A stretch of DNA of 64,000 bases from Prunella strophiata (GCA_036583965.1 JAZBQD010000019.1:17003585-17067584); one strand, 5' to 3'. Counted from the stretch's first letter, positions 45,901 to 59,300 are shown. Translations and numbers: made by a program. Notes: a model not told the origin generated them from the letters alone.

Positions 45901-48900
45901 ATATGTGTGAGCTACCCAAACTAGATTTATTGTACTGTTTTTCAAGTCAACTGGAATTCTCTTGGCATATCAATTTTTTACACTGTCTACAAAATTCTCT
46001 TCATATAGTCAATGTTTTTTGGGGAGACCGTTTTCCACAAAAATTAATGATCCTAAATGCCATTGGCATCTGTAAAAACCTAAGCAAGTATCTTTATAAA
46101 CTATAAGCATCACTAAGATTGCAAATAAGTGGGTGGAACTCCATTGAAATAAAAAAAAAACTAGAACATAATTTATTTTTACAAGAGGTGAAAATAAAAG
46201 TTGCTTTCATGTTAACATTTAAAGTTCCAGATCTTGGAGCATTTTTAAATGGGTACATACATATTCCTGTAGGTAACTGTTTCTTTTCTGAGAGAGATTG
46301 AAAAAAAAAAAAAAAACAAACCAAATTCCTAAATATTTTATTTGTTTGTGATTTAATTTACATTTGCCTAATTCCCACTGGTGTCCATCAATAATCACAT
46401 ACAATTATGGATTTTCACTGAGCATTTAAGTGTTCTAAGGCCATCTATGTAATTGAATAATCAGTGATTGTTACCTACATTGAATGCCTGTTGTCTTGTA
46501 GTTTTAGATGTTTATATGAAACTAATTTAACCATTAGGTAGAACTAAATTATTTGCACATGGTAATTAAATTAGTGAGTTCTTTTTCATGTACCTATGTA
46601 AAATGGCATCCTTGAGACCCAATAATGTGAAAAGTTTCATATTTTAAACTTAGTTTAGTTTGAGTTGGGAACCTTCAAGATCCTGTCTTAAAAATACTTG
46701 TAAATATAGGAATTACAGACCTGCATCCACATATAGTCTCACTTGTATATCCTGCAGATTAAACATCTTAAAACAATTCTTTTAAACCAAAGGTTTCCCT
46801 ACTTTTTTTTTTTTCACACTTGCAATGTAAAATAAATGAAAAAAAACCCAAAACTTTTCCACGCATTTTTAAAACCCCCAACCTTTCTTCATAGTCCTAT
46901 GAAGAGTTCTCTAGAGACACTGGAATATGTGAAAACAGGATTTTCCTTCTCAGTTTTCGCAATTGCCAGTTTCATAGAAAGGTAAACATTGGATGATTCA
47001 TGATATAAACAATTCACTCGCTCCATTTTTCTGTTTTGTTACCATTAGTGTTTTTTACAGATAAAAGCTAAATTGTATCCACTATTTTTCAAGAACCAAA
47101 TGCAGAAGAGGAGAGGAGATTTATGTATTGTGTGTTTGCTAAGTATTACATATTTTTACATAACGTTGTCAAGCATATCTAGATCTTGATTTTTCACTGA
47201 TAAATACATATATAAGAACTATATTCCCTGATGATGAATCTAGGTAATACATCTGTCAAAGGAAAGTAATATATTTTTACCATAAAATACATTAAAAAAT
47301 ATTCTGTGTAGAACAATACTTACAGGAATGGTTATTCTAATGATAGGAAAAACTCGTTTCTAATTTCAGCAGATGGATTCCTAAAAATTTTAAGTGATAT
47401 AATGTAACAAACAAGCAATTTTTTGGTCAGATTCACCATATTAGGAATGCCTTGAGTTTGCATTTTATTTCTTAAGAATACGCTGGAAAAATGAGTGAGT
47501 CAAAAACTAGATTACTTTATATATACTATATACTCTATATATTAAATTTCTGCATTAGAATTGATAAAAGCTGAATAGCTGTTGCCATTAGCTACAGATT
47601 TTTAACTAATATATAGCTTATAGTGGTACAATAAACAATGGTAAACAATTATCCTTCAGAATTTAAGTGCTGAAGAAAGGCTGGAAACCATTTTGTTCAT
47701 CCCCAATAATGTTGTTCCTCATGTCAGTTTGTCCTGCTTAACATAGGGAAAAAAATCTTCACAGATATTTAGGACTGCTTTTTTACATGATGGAAATTAT
47801 TAAATTAGCTGTTTGTGTTGTTTTTTATACCTTCCCTTTGACCATGAGTTATTATTCATCTGAATACTCCTGTGGGGCAAATTGGGATATCAATTTTGCA
47901 ATAAAAAGTTCCAGATAAACTTAAAAAATATAAGAATGTATATGATGTAGGCAGACAGGTATTTAAAATTCAGATACCTCCTTTAATGGCCAAACCTCCT
48001 TTACTTAACTCCAAATTGTAATTTTGTAGTAGCTGTATATTAAATGGAATTTCTTTGGGTCAGGTGGAGCTGTCATAAATCTCCACACTACAGCTAATGA
48101 TAAAAAATTAACTCCACATATGTGGTTCAAGGGTGATCATAATTTTAAATCAGAATCATAATTTCTGGTACAGATTTTCAGCAATGTAAACATGCCCTGA
48201 AGTCAATAAATCCATATTAATCTGCATGAGTTAAGGATTTATTCTTCCCCTCCTTTCCCTCACACACTTGAATCGAGATGTTTCAATAAGTTTGGGATAG
48301 AATCTTATCTGAGGATAAGAAGCTCCAAGATCAAAACCACCTGAGTTAATAATGGATGTCAAATACTGTCATCCAAGACACATCCAGCATTCTAATCTGC
48401 CATGCTGCAAAGCTGGCCTGAGGTGGGAAGAATGTATACATCCCAAATTACAGATGCTGGAAGCCAGCACCATTGCCAAATGACACTTCCTCCTTTGTCT
48501 TACATACAGGAAGAAAACTATGGAATCATTTCACTTCTTTGGATAGCTATTTTGTGTTGTTTGTGAATGCACTGGTAATAAACCCACCTCATAATGAAAT
48601 AACTTCTCCAACTTATCAACACTTCTGGGGAGATAAAAACTCTATGTTTTTCAACAACCTTGAGGAGAAGCATTTCTAGTATAAAACTATAAATTCCAAT
48701 CTCTGTAACCTATTGTCCAAGAGCCAATGGACTCTCCCCTGGGAACATTCCATGGCAGTACCTAGGAAGTCCTCTCCTGAGGGCTTGTCTCTTTTAGTTC
48801 TTTTGGTGAACAGGGACATCTGATGCCTCCAGAATGTAGGTTCTGATACCCCCCCTTAAGGTTTCTCTTTGATCCAGTTCTTTGTGTAGATCTTTAGGTT

Positions 48901-50099
48901 TTTAGTTTTGGGGATGCTAGCTCGTGTGAAGCTCAGACTCTTGAAATGTCTAACTCATAGAGTATGAGTCTCTATCCTAAAGCAGCTCCCATCATTGTTG
49001 AAACTCCAGAAATTGTACCAAGAAAAGCCATCTTTTTTTGTAAACTTAAAAAGTAGAGCCATCCCATGAGGCTTCATATTCTTCCCCACATTTTTGTGAG
49101 GCTACAGTTCACATCAGCTACCTAATTAAACCTCAGTTCTGCCTGCTTTATTCTGAGGCTACCAGCCTCTGTGGAATAAAAATATGCCTAAAATCCGGTC
49201 TGTCCCAGGCATGTAGCACTTTGTGCACACCTTTCCTGGCAAGCAGCATTGACCTTCCCCACAGTATGGCTATTTGTTGTTATTTTTGTGGTAGCAGAAG
49301 TATTCTAGATGCTAATGAAGTACTTATATTTAGTAAGTGCACTGTTATGTGCTGGCTGTGAAGCTGTCAGCAGCGCTGTTAAAGAGCACAAGCCTAACAC
49401 AAAGGTGCACTGCACTGAGAATGGGGGGTTTTAAGCTGTATAGAAGGGAAGTACATTTAATGAGTTTATTTTGGTTAGCCTTTGGTTTAGTTTCAGGTCT
49501 GCCAATACTGACATCATTTTTCCAAGCAGGGAGCACCATCTAAGACTTCTCTGCATCACTATCCTTGGGGTGGGCCTGTGTGTGGGCTGATGCAGTGCTC
49601 AGCACTCCAGATCATTTCACTTTGGCAACCATTCTGCTTCTGCTGTCTCTATCTCCATATTCTATTTTAGGGGCTTACAGAGCACCAATCCACTCAACTA
49701 AAATATAACTGAAACAAGATATTCAGCAATAAATAAGCAAAAAGCAAAAGACTCAAAATAGGCTATTTTGTTATTATTATTATGGGGTTAAATCACTTAA
49801 ACATAGATATCTTCCTACTCCTCCTCCCACATCTTTCTTTGTCTCTTCTTGTTCTCTCAGGACGCACTGATGGCCCACAGGCTTGTGCAAAAAAAAAAAA
49901 AAAATTAACTCTGTTCTGTGAGGGGTCCATGGGTGCCAAGTAGTCATCTAGCTTAATTCTTGAAAAAAAAAATGTTATTGCTAGAATTTTGTCTGTTCTG
50001 AGATGCTTGCAGCAAACCCTCAGCCACCAGTGGGGCCAGGGAGCATCCTTTAGAGAGCGATCTCGCATGGCAGAATTGTGTTGGCATGAAAACACAGCT
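42911..50099. other. Intergenic sequence between the two CpG islands, no gene recognised
   Basis: Strongly AT-rich DNA with frequent A and T runs and no open frame above about 107 codons. No transposon was recognised by eye. It could be upstream regulatory DNA of CALM1 or an intron of a transcript from the 50-kb island. Confidence 0.65.
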
Positions 50100-51180
50100 G
50101 CACCTAAACCCGCACTTCAGAGCGAAGTGGATTTATGAGGTGGTCAGCGGCTATGGGCAGCAGGTGGATCCTCAAGCAGGTACACCTACGGCAGGTGTTT
50201 GGAAGGCTACAGAGGAATAGCTGTGCGTATGCCGGGGACTCCAGCTGGCCGCAGAGGCTGCGAGCTGCTCGGCGGACACCAGGCTGCCCTCACGCCCTGC
50301 CCGGGGCCGCTCGGCACTGCGGCTCCTGCCGGCGCTGGGGCGGTATCCGCAATTCCCGAGCGCCGCTGCAGGGCTCGCGGCTCCGCTGTGCCTCTCGCAG
50401 ATGCCATTTGCCAGCTTGGCACAGGCGGCTCTGCAGCTCCTCTGGAGGCACTCTGGGACTCGCCTAAGCCGAGGCTGTGGCTCGGCTCGGCAGTGGTCAT
50501 TCTCCCGCTCTCCACGCAGGAGCTGCCGATGGCGATTAACGTTACACCCCACCAGCAAGGGCCCGGGAGACACAGCACAAACCGGAACCTCCAGTGGCCT
50601 CCCCGGGGACCCTTTTCTCCCCACTCTCCCGCAGGCAACGAGGCCGCAGCGGGGGGGCTCTGTGCCAGGCTGCACCCCGCGCCCTGCCAGGTCTTGCAGC
50701 GCCAGCGAGGGGGAGGCAGCGCTGGGGCGGCCGCTCCGATCCCGGCTCCCTCCGTCCCTCGGCGGGCAGCTCCCGGCAGCGAGCCGCCGGCCGCCGCCGG
50801 GACCTATATGCTCTCGCGGAAGGTTACCGCTGCCTGGCACGGCAGCGCCCGACGGAAGCGGTGCTGAGGCCTCTGAGGCAGCACTTTGTCAAGGAGCGCC
50901 TGATTGGCTGACGGGACTCCGCAATGGTTATCTGGTAAGAGTCAAGGCCTCTGATTGGCCGCGCGGTACCTGCAATGCGTCAAGTGAGGATGCTGGGGTG
51001 CGCGTGCCAGCGCGCGGCCGGGGGGCGGCCGCGGCCCCGCCGGGAATGGCCGCCCTCAGCCGGCGCTGTCCGCGGCACCGGCCAGCTCCGGGCGCTCTCG
51101 GCCCTTCTGGGCAGCAGCAGCAGTCCCAGCGGAAGATCTGCCGTATCTTCGTACCGCTGCAGCTCGCAGCAATAGCAATT
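50100..51180. promoter_or_regulatory. Orphan CpG island, probable promoter
   Basis: About 1.1 kb of GC-rich, CpG-dense DNA sits in AT-rich surroundings about 8 kb upstream of the CALM1 start. It holds two reverse CCAAT boxes, 'ctgattggct' (ATTGG at 50903-50907) and 'ctgattggcc' (ATTGG at 50954-50958), 51 bp apart. There is a TATA-like hexamer on the minus strand at 50804-50809, about 95 bp from the nearer box, which suggests leftward transcription toward CALM1. A strong splice-donor-like 'ctg|gtaagagt' on the plus strand (near 50934) leaves the other direction possible. Open frames on both strands have no recognised domain. Possible roles are the promoter of a non-coding RNA, an alternative CALM1 first exon, or the 5' end of a gene outside the window. 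Confidence 0.6.
50903..50958. promoter_or_regulatory. Paired NF-Y (CCAAT) sites
   Basis: Two copies of CTGATTGG(C/T) with start-to-start spacing of 51 bp match the extended NF-Y consensus, including flanking bases. Paired CCAAT boxes a few helical turns apart are common in CpG-island promoters. Confidence 0.6.
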
Positions 51181-54100
51181 GCTTTGCTGATGAGCCAGAG
51201 CTGGCAGGAAGAAGCTGTTCCTCAGTCAGTGACCTCTTCAGAAAGGGTTTCTGCGTAAAAAAGCGGCAGAAAGACAAAGCCGCTTTTCTCAATCCTTTCC
51301 CACAACACAGGGCGCCAGAGGTGCAAAGTGTGGCAGAACAAACCGGCTTAGGCTGCCCTTCCACTGCCCGTGCGAGAAGCGTCTCTGAGACCGCTGCTCC
51401 AAGTGACAGCTTGAGTGGCAGCTGGGGGAGGATGTGCACGGCGAAGTGATGACTGATCGCTGACATGTCTTGCTGAAACCCTGCGAAATCGTTCAACACA
51501 AAAGAGAGGCTTCTGCAAAATTAGCCCTGAACTGCGAAGCTGTGCCGAGGCACTCGAGGTTGGTCTGCATCCCTGTGGGGATGGCAGCCCCCTTGGCCTG
51601 GCCAAAACCCTACAGTCCCGTTGCATAAGGAGCTGCAGAGACACCATAACCACTTGTGTGGGTTTTTTGTATGTCTCTAATTGAAATAAGTATAGATAAA
51701 CCAGAAGCAATGAAAGTCATCTCTGCACCAGTAAGAAGCTTACAGGGACTGCTTTAAAAACGATGGGGGGTTTCAAAACAGCAAGGACTTCCTGGCAGAT
51801 CTGCGAAGCTTGATACAATAAGTGTCTAAAGGTAGAAGTAGGTTACAGACACTCATTATCTAAATTCTTCAGTATTTCTGTTACTGGAGTGTTTTCATTG
51901 CTCTTTTTCAAAATCCCATTCTTGAAGAGTGAGTCAGCAAGAAGCATGTGAATGTGTCAGGGAACAGTGTTTTAAATAAGGTTTTGCTGCTAAGTAATTA
52001 TTAAAGAGCATGTTTACATATGAAAAAATTACAAATTTGCATATGAACATAACAGCCCAATTTTTTCACTCTAGTGAAAGTTTTTTCCTAACTACTGTTT
52101 TCAAGATGACATTCTTGATGTGCTAGTGTAGGAATTTTGAGTTAAATTCCTTGGTAATTTGTTTTCTTTGTTCCATTTGGTTACCTGGAAGTAGATCAGT
52201 TTTTAATTTAAAATTATCGTGATTTCCTTTTCAGAGCCCTGTGAGTACAAACTGCTTTCCTGCTGGCATGAACACTTCTTACTGTCTTTTTTCCAAAGAA
52301 CTCTTTCACAATATTAAAAACAATCTAACCGCTTTTCCTTGTAATCCTAGCCAAGTGGAACAAGTGCAATGAAACCTTTATGGGAAAATTATATGCCTGT
52401 ATAATTATAATGTTTATGAGTCCAAGTTTGCTAAAGTGAAACATAAAAGTCAGACTGCAAACTCCTTCTGTTTCTTACCTTTTAAGAAGGTAATTTAAGA
52501 AGGACATTTAAAGTATGGTAATGTTTTTGAAAATTTCATATTTGAACACCTTAGGTCTAAACCAGGTTGACATCTTAACAAATGGAAAGGAAATTGGTAT
52601 AAAGCATTGCTAAAGGCATCACCTTGTTCTGGAGTATTTTCCAGAACAACCTAATATGACTCATAAAACAAATTTGTTGTATTAATTTACTCTAATAATA
52701 CTATGATGACTGTACAAATAATAGAACTACATTAATGTCAGAGAACCTGGAAAAAGCTTTTAGAAGTGACATCACCCCATCATTCAATGGGAAAGAAATA
52801 TACTAATTTTAGGTTAACATGTAAGTCATTGTTGCCCCAAACAGTCTCCTTTAAAGCAGATTATTTAAAAGATAACCTCAAAGCTTTGGTGTGTTCAGGG
52901 CAGCAATATATTCTTAGAGTTAGCTTACAATGACCAAAAGTTCTAGAATAAATCAATGGGAATAAAAACCAATTACGTGTTTATTAGAAAGAATTACATT
53001 GATCAAGTAATGGTAATTCCCAATCAATCAGCTATGAGTGATGATGCTACATTTTACTTTTTTTACTGGTGCTTTATATAGGCCATGTCCAAAGCCATCA
53101 GAATGTATGGCAAAGGCAATATGGGGTAGTAAGCAGAGCTCATTACAGTTCTAAATATTCTAAACATTCTGAGTGAAAACATGCCCCATCAATTTAAAGC
53201 AACCATTTAAAAAACAATGTATTTACAGCAATGGCATTACACCAACATCTGTTAAATGTATGCTGGTCTGCCATCTTATGGAGCCTGAATGGTACTGCCA
53301 AATAACAGAATGTGGAGCTACATGCTCATGTTAGGTGAACAGTTTGAATTTTTCCTTTACAGGTAATGTGTGCTATCTTCTAAAGCTTGCACCATTCGGA
53401 TGCACTCTTTCTATTTGATCTGTATATTTGTGGGATTTATGTGTGCATGCAAGGGTACACGTGTAAACACAATCAAATAAAGGTGTTACACTGCAAGTTT
53501 AAGCATATAAAAGCTAGGAAGAGTTAAAATTAAAGTTGGTTGTTTACATTATATGGCAGCCTGGACCAGCATAATCATATGCAGTTTATTGGGGGAGCTC
53601 TATTGGATCTGTCTGATTCTGCATTCAGGTTAGATGGTGCTATTTAGTGAATGGCTATTCAGAATTTTGCTTTAGCATCTTTGTTTGGAGTGTGACTGCT
53701 GTATTTGCTGCAAGCTAGTCAAGTCCTGTTCTAAAGATGAAATTATTAACTCCTCTATGGGCTTTTCTATGGCTGTTATTATTAGAGTATAATATGAACA
53801 GTTTTAAATTAAGTTTGTACAGGCCAAAGCAGACAATCATCATGGCAATATTCAGCCCAAGTGATTAAATTTTGGCACAGCTATTAAAGTTACTAAAATG
53901 ATGCTTGTTTGTTTGTTTTACTTTCTATTTTTATAAAAGCTGATGTCAGATAAACTTGATAAGTGACTTTTGGGTCAGCCAAGAACAAATGCACAAGAAC
54001 ACAAGAATGTTATAATTAGTACATCAAGTATTATTATACATTATTTTCTCTTTAACTGGTGCAAATTTATTTTTAGGTGAAAAGGATTCTTCAGGAAGAC

Positions 54101-54900
54101 CTTATTACTTTGCTTTTGAAAAGTTTGAGGTGAGTTAGGAAAGTGGTTGATCTAAATGGTTGCAATACAGTCAGATACTGTGGTGGAACACTTAAGATAA
54201 GCAAATTGCCCAGCATTCAGTGAAGTTTTGCAGAGTTTTACCAGCTGCTGGAAAATCCAGTAGTGCCTGGAATCGAAACATGTAGGAGGATGCCTGATTT
54301 TTCCCAGTTGTTCCTGTACTGGAAAATACTCTACATTATACTTTTTTCATTTAATGTCATTTGCAAATATTCATATCTACCCTGATATTCTTGCTCTAAA
54401 AAGACAGTAAGCACAAACTGCCATTTAGATTACTGTCAACTGAATTTGGTGAAGTACTGCTTACCACCACAAAGAAGTCTTAGCATAATTTGTTTTTACT
54501 GCTTTAATCAGTTTATTATCATATATCAATTTTTGTTTGTCTTTCATCTAAAGGTTTTACAGTTTCAGACAGATGTTAGGTAACCTTGGCATTTTGTTTG
54601 AGGAAGTTATCTTGTGTCTCAAAGGTCATGCCACGTGTTACTGTGTCTTGAACAGTACAAAATAAGACACCTTTTTTTTTCAGTCAACAAGAAGTTAACC
54701 TGTAAATCTGTAAACCACATATGTTATGTGATAGCACCAAATTTTTCTGTGTCCAAGATTTGCATTATCTTTGAAGCGGATAGTTTTGAAGGTGGATACA
54801 GACACACATTCAAACCCATTGCCATGTACATGTCTCACTGGAGACCTGCTGCCCAATGCCAGAGGAGTGTTTCATACTGTGTAATTCTGAGCTCGAGGCG
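51181..54900. other. Intergenic sequence with possible conserved non-coding elements
   Basis: AT-rich DNA with almost no open frames. Segments such as 52.0-52.1 kb (containing 'atttgcatatgaac', an octamer-like POU site) and 53.54-53.92 kb have the texture of vertebrate conserved non-coding elements. This is an impression that needs an alignment. Confidence 0.4.
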
Positions 54901-55769
54901 TGGTCAGGCAGGTGCATCCTCAGCATGACAGCCACTGAGCATGGTGTTTGCTAAGTTCATTGATGGCATGTGTACTACAATGCAAACAATCTCCTGCTAC
55001 TATAGGTATCCACATATTTTTATGAAAGACCTTAGGAATGACAGCAAATTGGCATAAGGGTATGATTTTTATATGAGTGGCATTCATCTGACAAATTCCT
55101 AACAACTGCAATATTAACTCCTTTGTACCTGCATTATACAACCCTCAATATTATATTAAATAGTTCTAAGCCATCCTCCATTGAATTTGCCTCTTACCAA
55201 GTTAGGGAACATAGTTTATAAGATTTGTCTTTGACTATTTTCAATGGCCATCCAAATTTGATTAACCTGATATATGCTAGTTAGGTGAAATAGAATACAA
55301 GACAAAGCACATCTGGCTTCTTGTGGTATGGTTTCAGAGGTTAATAATGGGCACCACAGTGATAAATTAGTGTGTCACTAAAGGTGCCAGGTACCTTGCC
55401 AGTCTTGTATGGAAGTTTGTAAAGCTGTTGGTAGCCATCTTGCAGTTCTGGTTGCCACAGCTTTCAATTCTTACAATATTGAGAATTTATTTACTAGAAT
55501 TTTTGTATTAAACTAATTCACTGTTCGTGGTCCTACACCAATTCCAGCCAGCGAAGTTTGCATGGTACCTCTTTTATTTCTGTATATGTATCACCAGCAC
55601 TTTTGTTACAGCCAATCCTCTCCTTGCATCCTGTTGAAATAAATCATAACTCCCTATGTGTCTTAGCCATTCTGGTACCCACTTACTAGCCTTTCTCAGT
55701 AGGTGATTGAATGTTTTAGATCTCTATTAATACAGATTCTGGGACAGTTTTGTGTCCTCCTATCCATCA

Positions 55770-56370
55770 TGTACCTAAAACTGCAAATTCTTGACTTGGT
55801 CCCTGCCATGTAAAGTCAAAACACTAATATTTAATTCCAGAAAGTGCTTGATGAAACACTAATATTTAGTTCCAGTGAATGCTGGATGATACCATTCATA
55901 CTTTGGTGAACTATTTCTTCATGTACTTCAGTTAGAATATGATCTGTATAGTATAAAATTGTTAACTTTGGTGGGAGGATCATTGATTCCAGCTGTTTAG
56001 CTAACATGGCACAGACAAAGATGGGGCCATGGTTAAAATCTTGGGGTATGTATAAAAGGTACATTGTCTTCCACCCCGAGTAAATTAAAACTGTGGTTTC
56101 TCTTGATCTTGTATCAGGATCATAAAGAAATTTCTTGTGTAGCTGACACTCACCCATGGAGAGCATTTACTGTGCTGGAAACCAGGGGCTGTTAAAGAGC
56201 CAGTTGCTTTATGGGAAGCCCTACAGTCAATAGCTGCGTGCCATATCCTGTCTGCTTTATTAAAACTGGGTTGTTACACTGTGAGCTTTTTCTACAGTAC
56301 CCTGTTGCTCCAATTGTTTGACTTTATTCAGGTTTTATGGCAGGGGGTTATGGCTCTGAGCCTTCTTTCA
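55770..56370 (-). pseudogene. Endogenous retrovirus pol remnant (reverse transcriptase part), class III/ERV-L-like
   Basis: On the minus strand, conserved reverse-transcriptase blocks can be read in order but across different frames and stops. A basic segment with IWHAAIDCRA lies at about 56.2 kb. The open stretch 56166-55831 holds IPQDFNHGP, in the position of the PQG(F/Y)xxSP block, and then LYYTDHIL, in the place of the YxDD active-site motif. FTWQGP followed by EFAVLG lies at about 55815-55771. The active-site block is already altered (TDH), and frameshifts and stops make the copy non-functional. Weak retroviral similarity may extend from about 54.9 to 57.0 kb. Paired LTRs were not found. 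Assignment to class III/ERV-L rests on motif resemblance and is tentative. Confidence 0.62.
55819..55888. repeat. 35-bp tandem duplication within the retroviral remnant
   Basis: Two adjacent 35-bp units (55819-55853 and 55854-55888) both begin 'aaacactaatattta' and end 'gatg'. By eye they agree at 30 of 35 positions. Because 35 is not a multiple of three, the duplication shifts the reading frame. Confidence 0.85.
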
Positions 56371-59300
56371 TTGTGGTACTGGTTTGATCAGTTTCAGCAT
56401 GTGATTGACTTCCTGGATGTAAACTTTAACTTGTTTGTTATCCATCCTAGCATAAATTCCATGACAACAAAACAGACAGAGCAGGGGCTCTCAGGATTAA
56501 TCCACTGGATAGGAGCAGGCATTTGGTGCTACTGGAAGCATCAAACTTCTGTCCCCAGACTGATGTGCTGGATGGGCAGGAACATACATGCTTCCTCACC
56601 AGCCCTCTTATGCCACTTCTGTACCTGTGTCCATGTGTCGTATACTGAGGTCCCAAGTTTTAACTTGCTTCCCTCATCTCCAGAAGAAGAAGAAGCTGGT
56701 TTCATTTCTTCATATGGCTACACCCCACTCAACATCACATTTCTGAACTTGTCTTGGTCCCAGAGTCTTGGAAAAGGTGGCTTTTGGCTGGGTTTCCACA
56801 GTGAGGGCAATGATGGTGCAGAGGCCAGAGCTGCTAACCTGGAGAACAGCAAAACTGTGCCCATCAGCTGGCTCGTCTCACCTGCTGGTCACACACAGCT
56901 CCAGGGGTGGAGGAGCTTCCAGGCTGCAGAGAAACTGCTCTGTGCCAAAGCATACTGGAGATACAGGAGGACTTCACAGTATGTATGAATGGTTAGTGAC
57001 TGCATGGAACAACTTCTGCAGTGGTGATTGTTCCACAGCTCATGTGTCTTCTATTTGTGGCCTTCTTTGCAATTAAAAGAGTGTTAAAAAGGCAAAATAA
57101 TGTTGTTAATTAATGGGATTATCAATTTTGTCTGAATCAGAGACCACTTTAGTGCTTAAACCCTCACTGTGTTTCTCTGCTTTAAAGTGGTCAGAAGCTG
57201 GCCCCAAATACAAGTGAAAGCAGAAGGTGGATCAAGTTTTTGTGCAGAGCTGCATTTAAAAAATAAAAAATTCTAACTGCAGAGATTAAAACATAGTTGA
57301 GTTGGGAAAAAAAAAATGTTGGGAAAAAAAATCTATAAATTGGTGTCATTATTTATGTGCCTTATTCTTAAAATGGTAGTTACTGATAAAGCAAAATGGC
57401 CAAAAAAAATTTACTGAAATTGGCATCCACTCTGCTTTCTTCAGCTCCAAAACAGCAGGGAGATCACAGGAAACTCAGAGGTTGCTATGTAGAAAATACT
57501 GTTCTGCACCAGACTGGAGATCAAGCTGGGTCAGTATCTTTCTACATCTATGGCAAGATGAGGTCCTTGAATGAATTACTTGCTGCTGCTAAGGGGAATC
57601 AGTCCATCCCCATGAAGGACTGTACTCTAAACTTTAACACTAAAAGATTTTCTTAACTTTGAAGCATGACTTATTAAAAGGCTTCCAGAATTATTGTGAA
57701 CAACTACAGCTCCAGGTAGTTTGGTGTTCATGTACATTTCAGAATTTACTCAGCTCTTGACCTTGGTGGATTTCTGTAGCAATATGTTTCACCATGCAAT
57801 TACTTATTGATTTGGCAAACAGTAATCAAGCACATTCTTTCTTCTACAAAAACGATGCAAGATTTTATTACCATTACAAAGGAGGAAACATTTCAGCTCT
57901 CTTGTTTGGTCTGAGAAACTGGACATACAGCAAACTGCCTTCAGCTGGCTGTATCTTTTAGATCAGATTATCTTAAAATGTCATATTGGCATTCTGGTGT
58001 TAATTTGCAGTGTCAACATGTCTTAGGGTAGATGCTTAATATTTTACTGAAACATAATGTTTTCTGGATTTTCTAATAATTCAAACCAGCTTTATCTAGT
58101 TATTTTCAGCTTTCATAATTATGTGGGGTTTTCTTACCTTCCTGCATAAATCAATGAGTATCATTTAATCTAACATTTGGTTTACTTCTGTTTAACAATA
58201 TAAGCCTGTACAGATGGCTGCAAAACAGAACCCTCAGACACAGTTGGATTTGTACATTTGTGCTGATTTCTTGCTTAAGGGAACTCAGTTCAACATGCTG
58301 TACTGCCAGATCCATCCCTGCAGTAATTCTCTTGGCTTCAGTGGATGGCCACATGGGATCACCTGTGCTGTCTGGCTAAGCTAAGAGATTCTGTACAATT
58401 CCAAAGACATCTGCTTGACAATATGAAAAACTGAAGTCTAAGGAGCATGCTAACTGTTTTGGGCTTTGGACAGTTTTGTTCAAAGGTAGGGGCCATGAGA
58501 GCCACTTTCCATTCAGAGACCACAAGAAATAGTTACAAATTTGATTTACATATTGGGCAGTAGAAAATACTGTGCTCACCCTGGGTACTGTGTGGGTGGA
58601 GGCAGTAGGAGGGTCAAAGATTCAGCTGATTTTCTGAGGATTTAGAAATAATTTCAGAACTGGGGGAGTCATTGGGAAGCTGCTCTAATTCTGTCTGTGT
58701 GACATCAGAAATGCTGGAAGGAAGATTTTTAGAATACAGCTGCCTACAAAATGTCTGGGAACTACAGGCAAATAAATTGTTCCTATTCATGTGAATTTCT
58801 TTGTGCTCCATAAATCAAGTTGTAATGTCCATTATTCCAAAAATCAAGGATCATATCAAATTTCATCAATTTCTTTTCCTAACTGGAAAAACCCTCAAAG
58901 ATGTAGAAATTTGAACAACTCTGAGGGCTAGAAGGAATTGACACTTCTAGAGAATATAATATTCCACAAGATTGCAACATAGGAACAGGCCAACAGCTTG
59001 TTTGGCTTTGTTTGGTATTGCTTATACAGGGCAGGCAAGACATACAGAACTGCAAATCCTGAAGCTAACTTGTTTTTATGGAGTTGTGCACCTTATCTGA
59101 ATATATGCCAAGTATGAAAATAATTAGTTGTGAATTTTTGATCATCCATTACAGGCAAATTGCGATAGTGATTACGTTAAAGTAAAATTACTTTTGCTCA
59201 CTTGTAAGTTAGCCTGCTTTTCTGTGGGAAACAGTGTTCTTTCAAATAATCCAAATGGTAAGCACATTTATGGTGCAATACAAATGAAACAGAATAATCA

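Noticed and set aside
50172..51258. Open frames of 285, 222 and 222 codons in the second CpG island
   Set aside because: They occur in several frames on both strands and are GC-driven, with no recognisable domain. A short first exon or non-coding RNA remains possible, but these frames are not supported as proteins.
54920..55141. A 73-codon minus-strand frame as retroviral integrase or RNase H
   Set aside because: It lies on the expected side of the RT remnant, but I could not find the catalytic or zinc-binding pattern, so it is not included in the called element.
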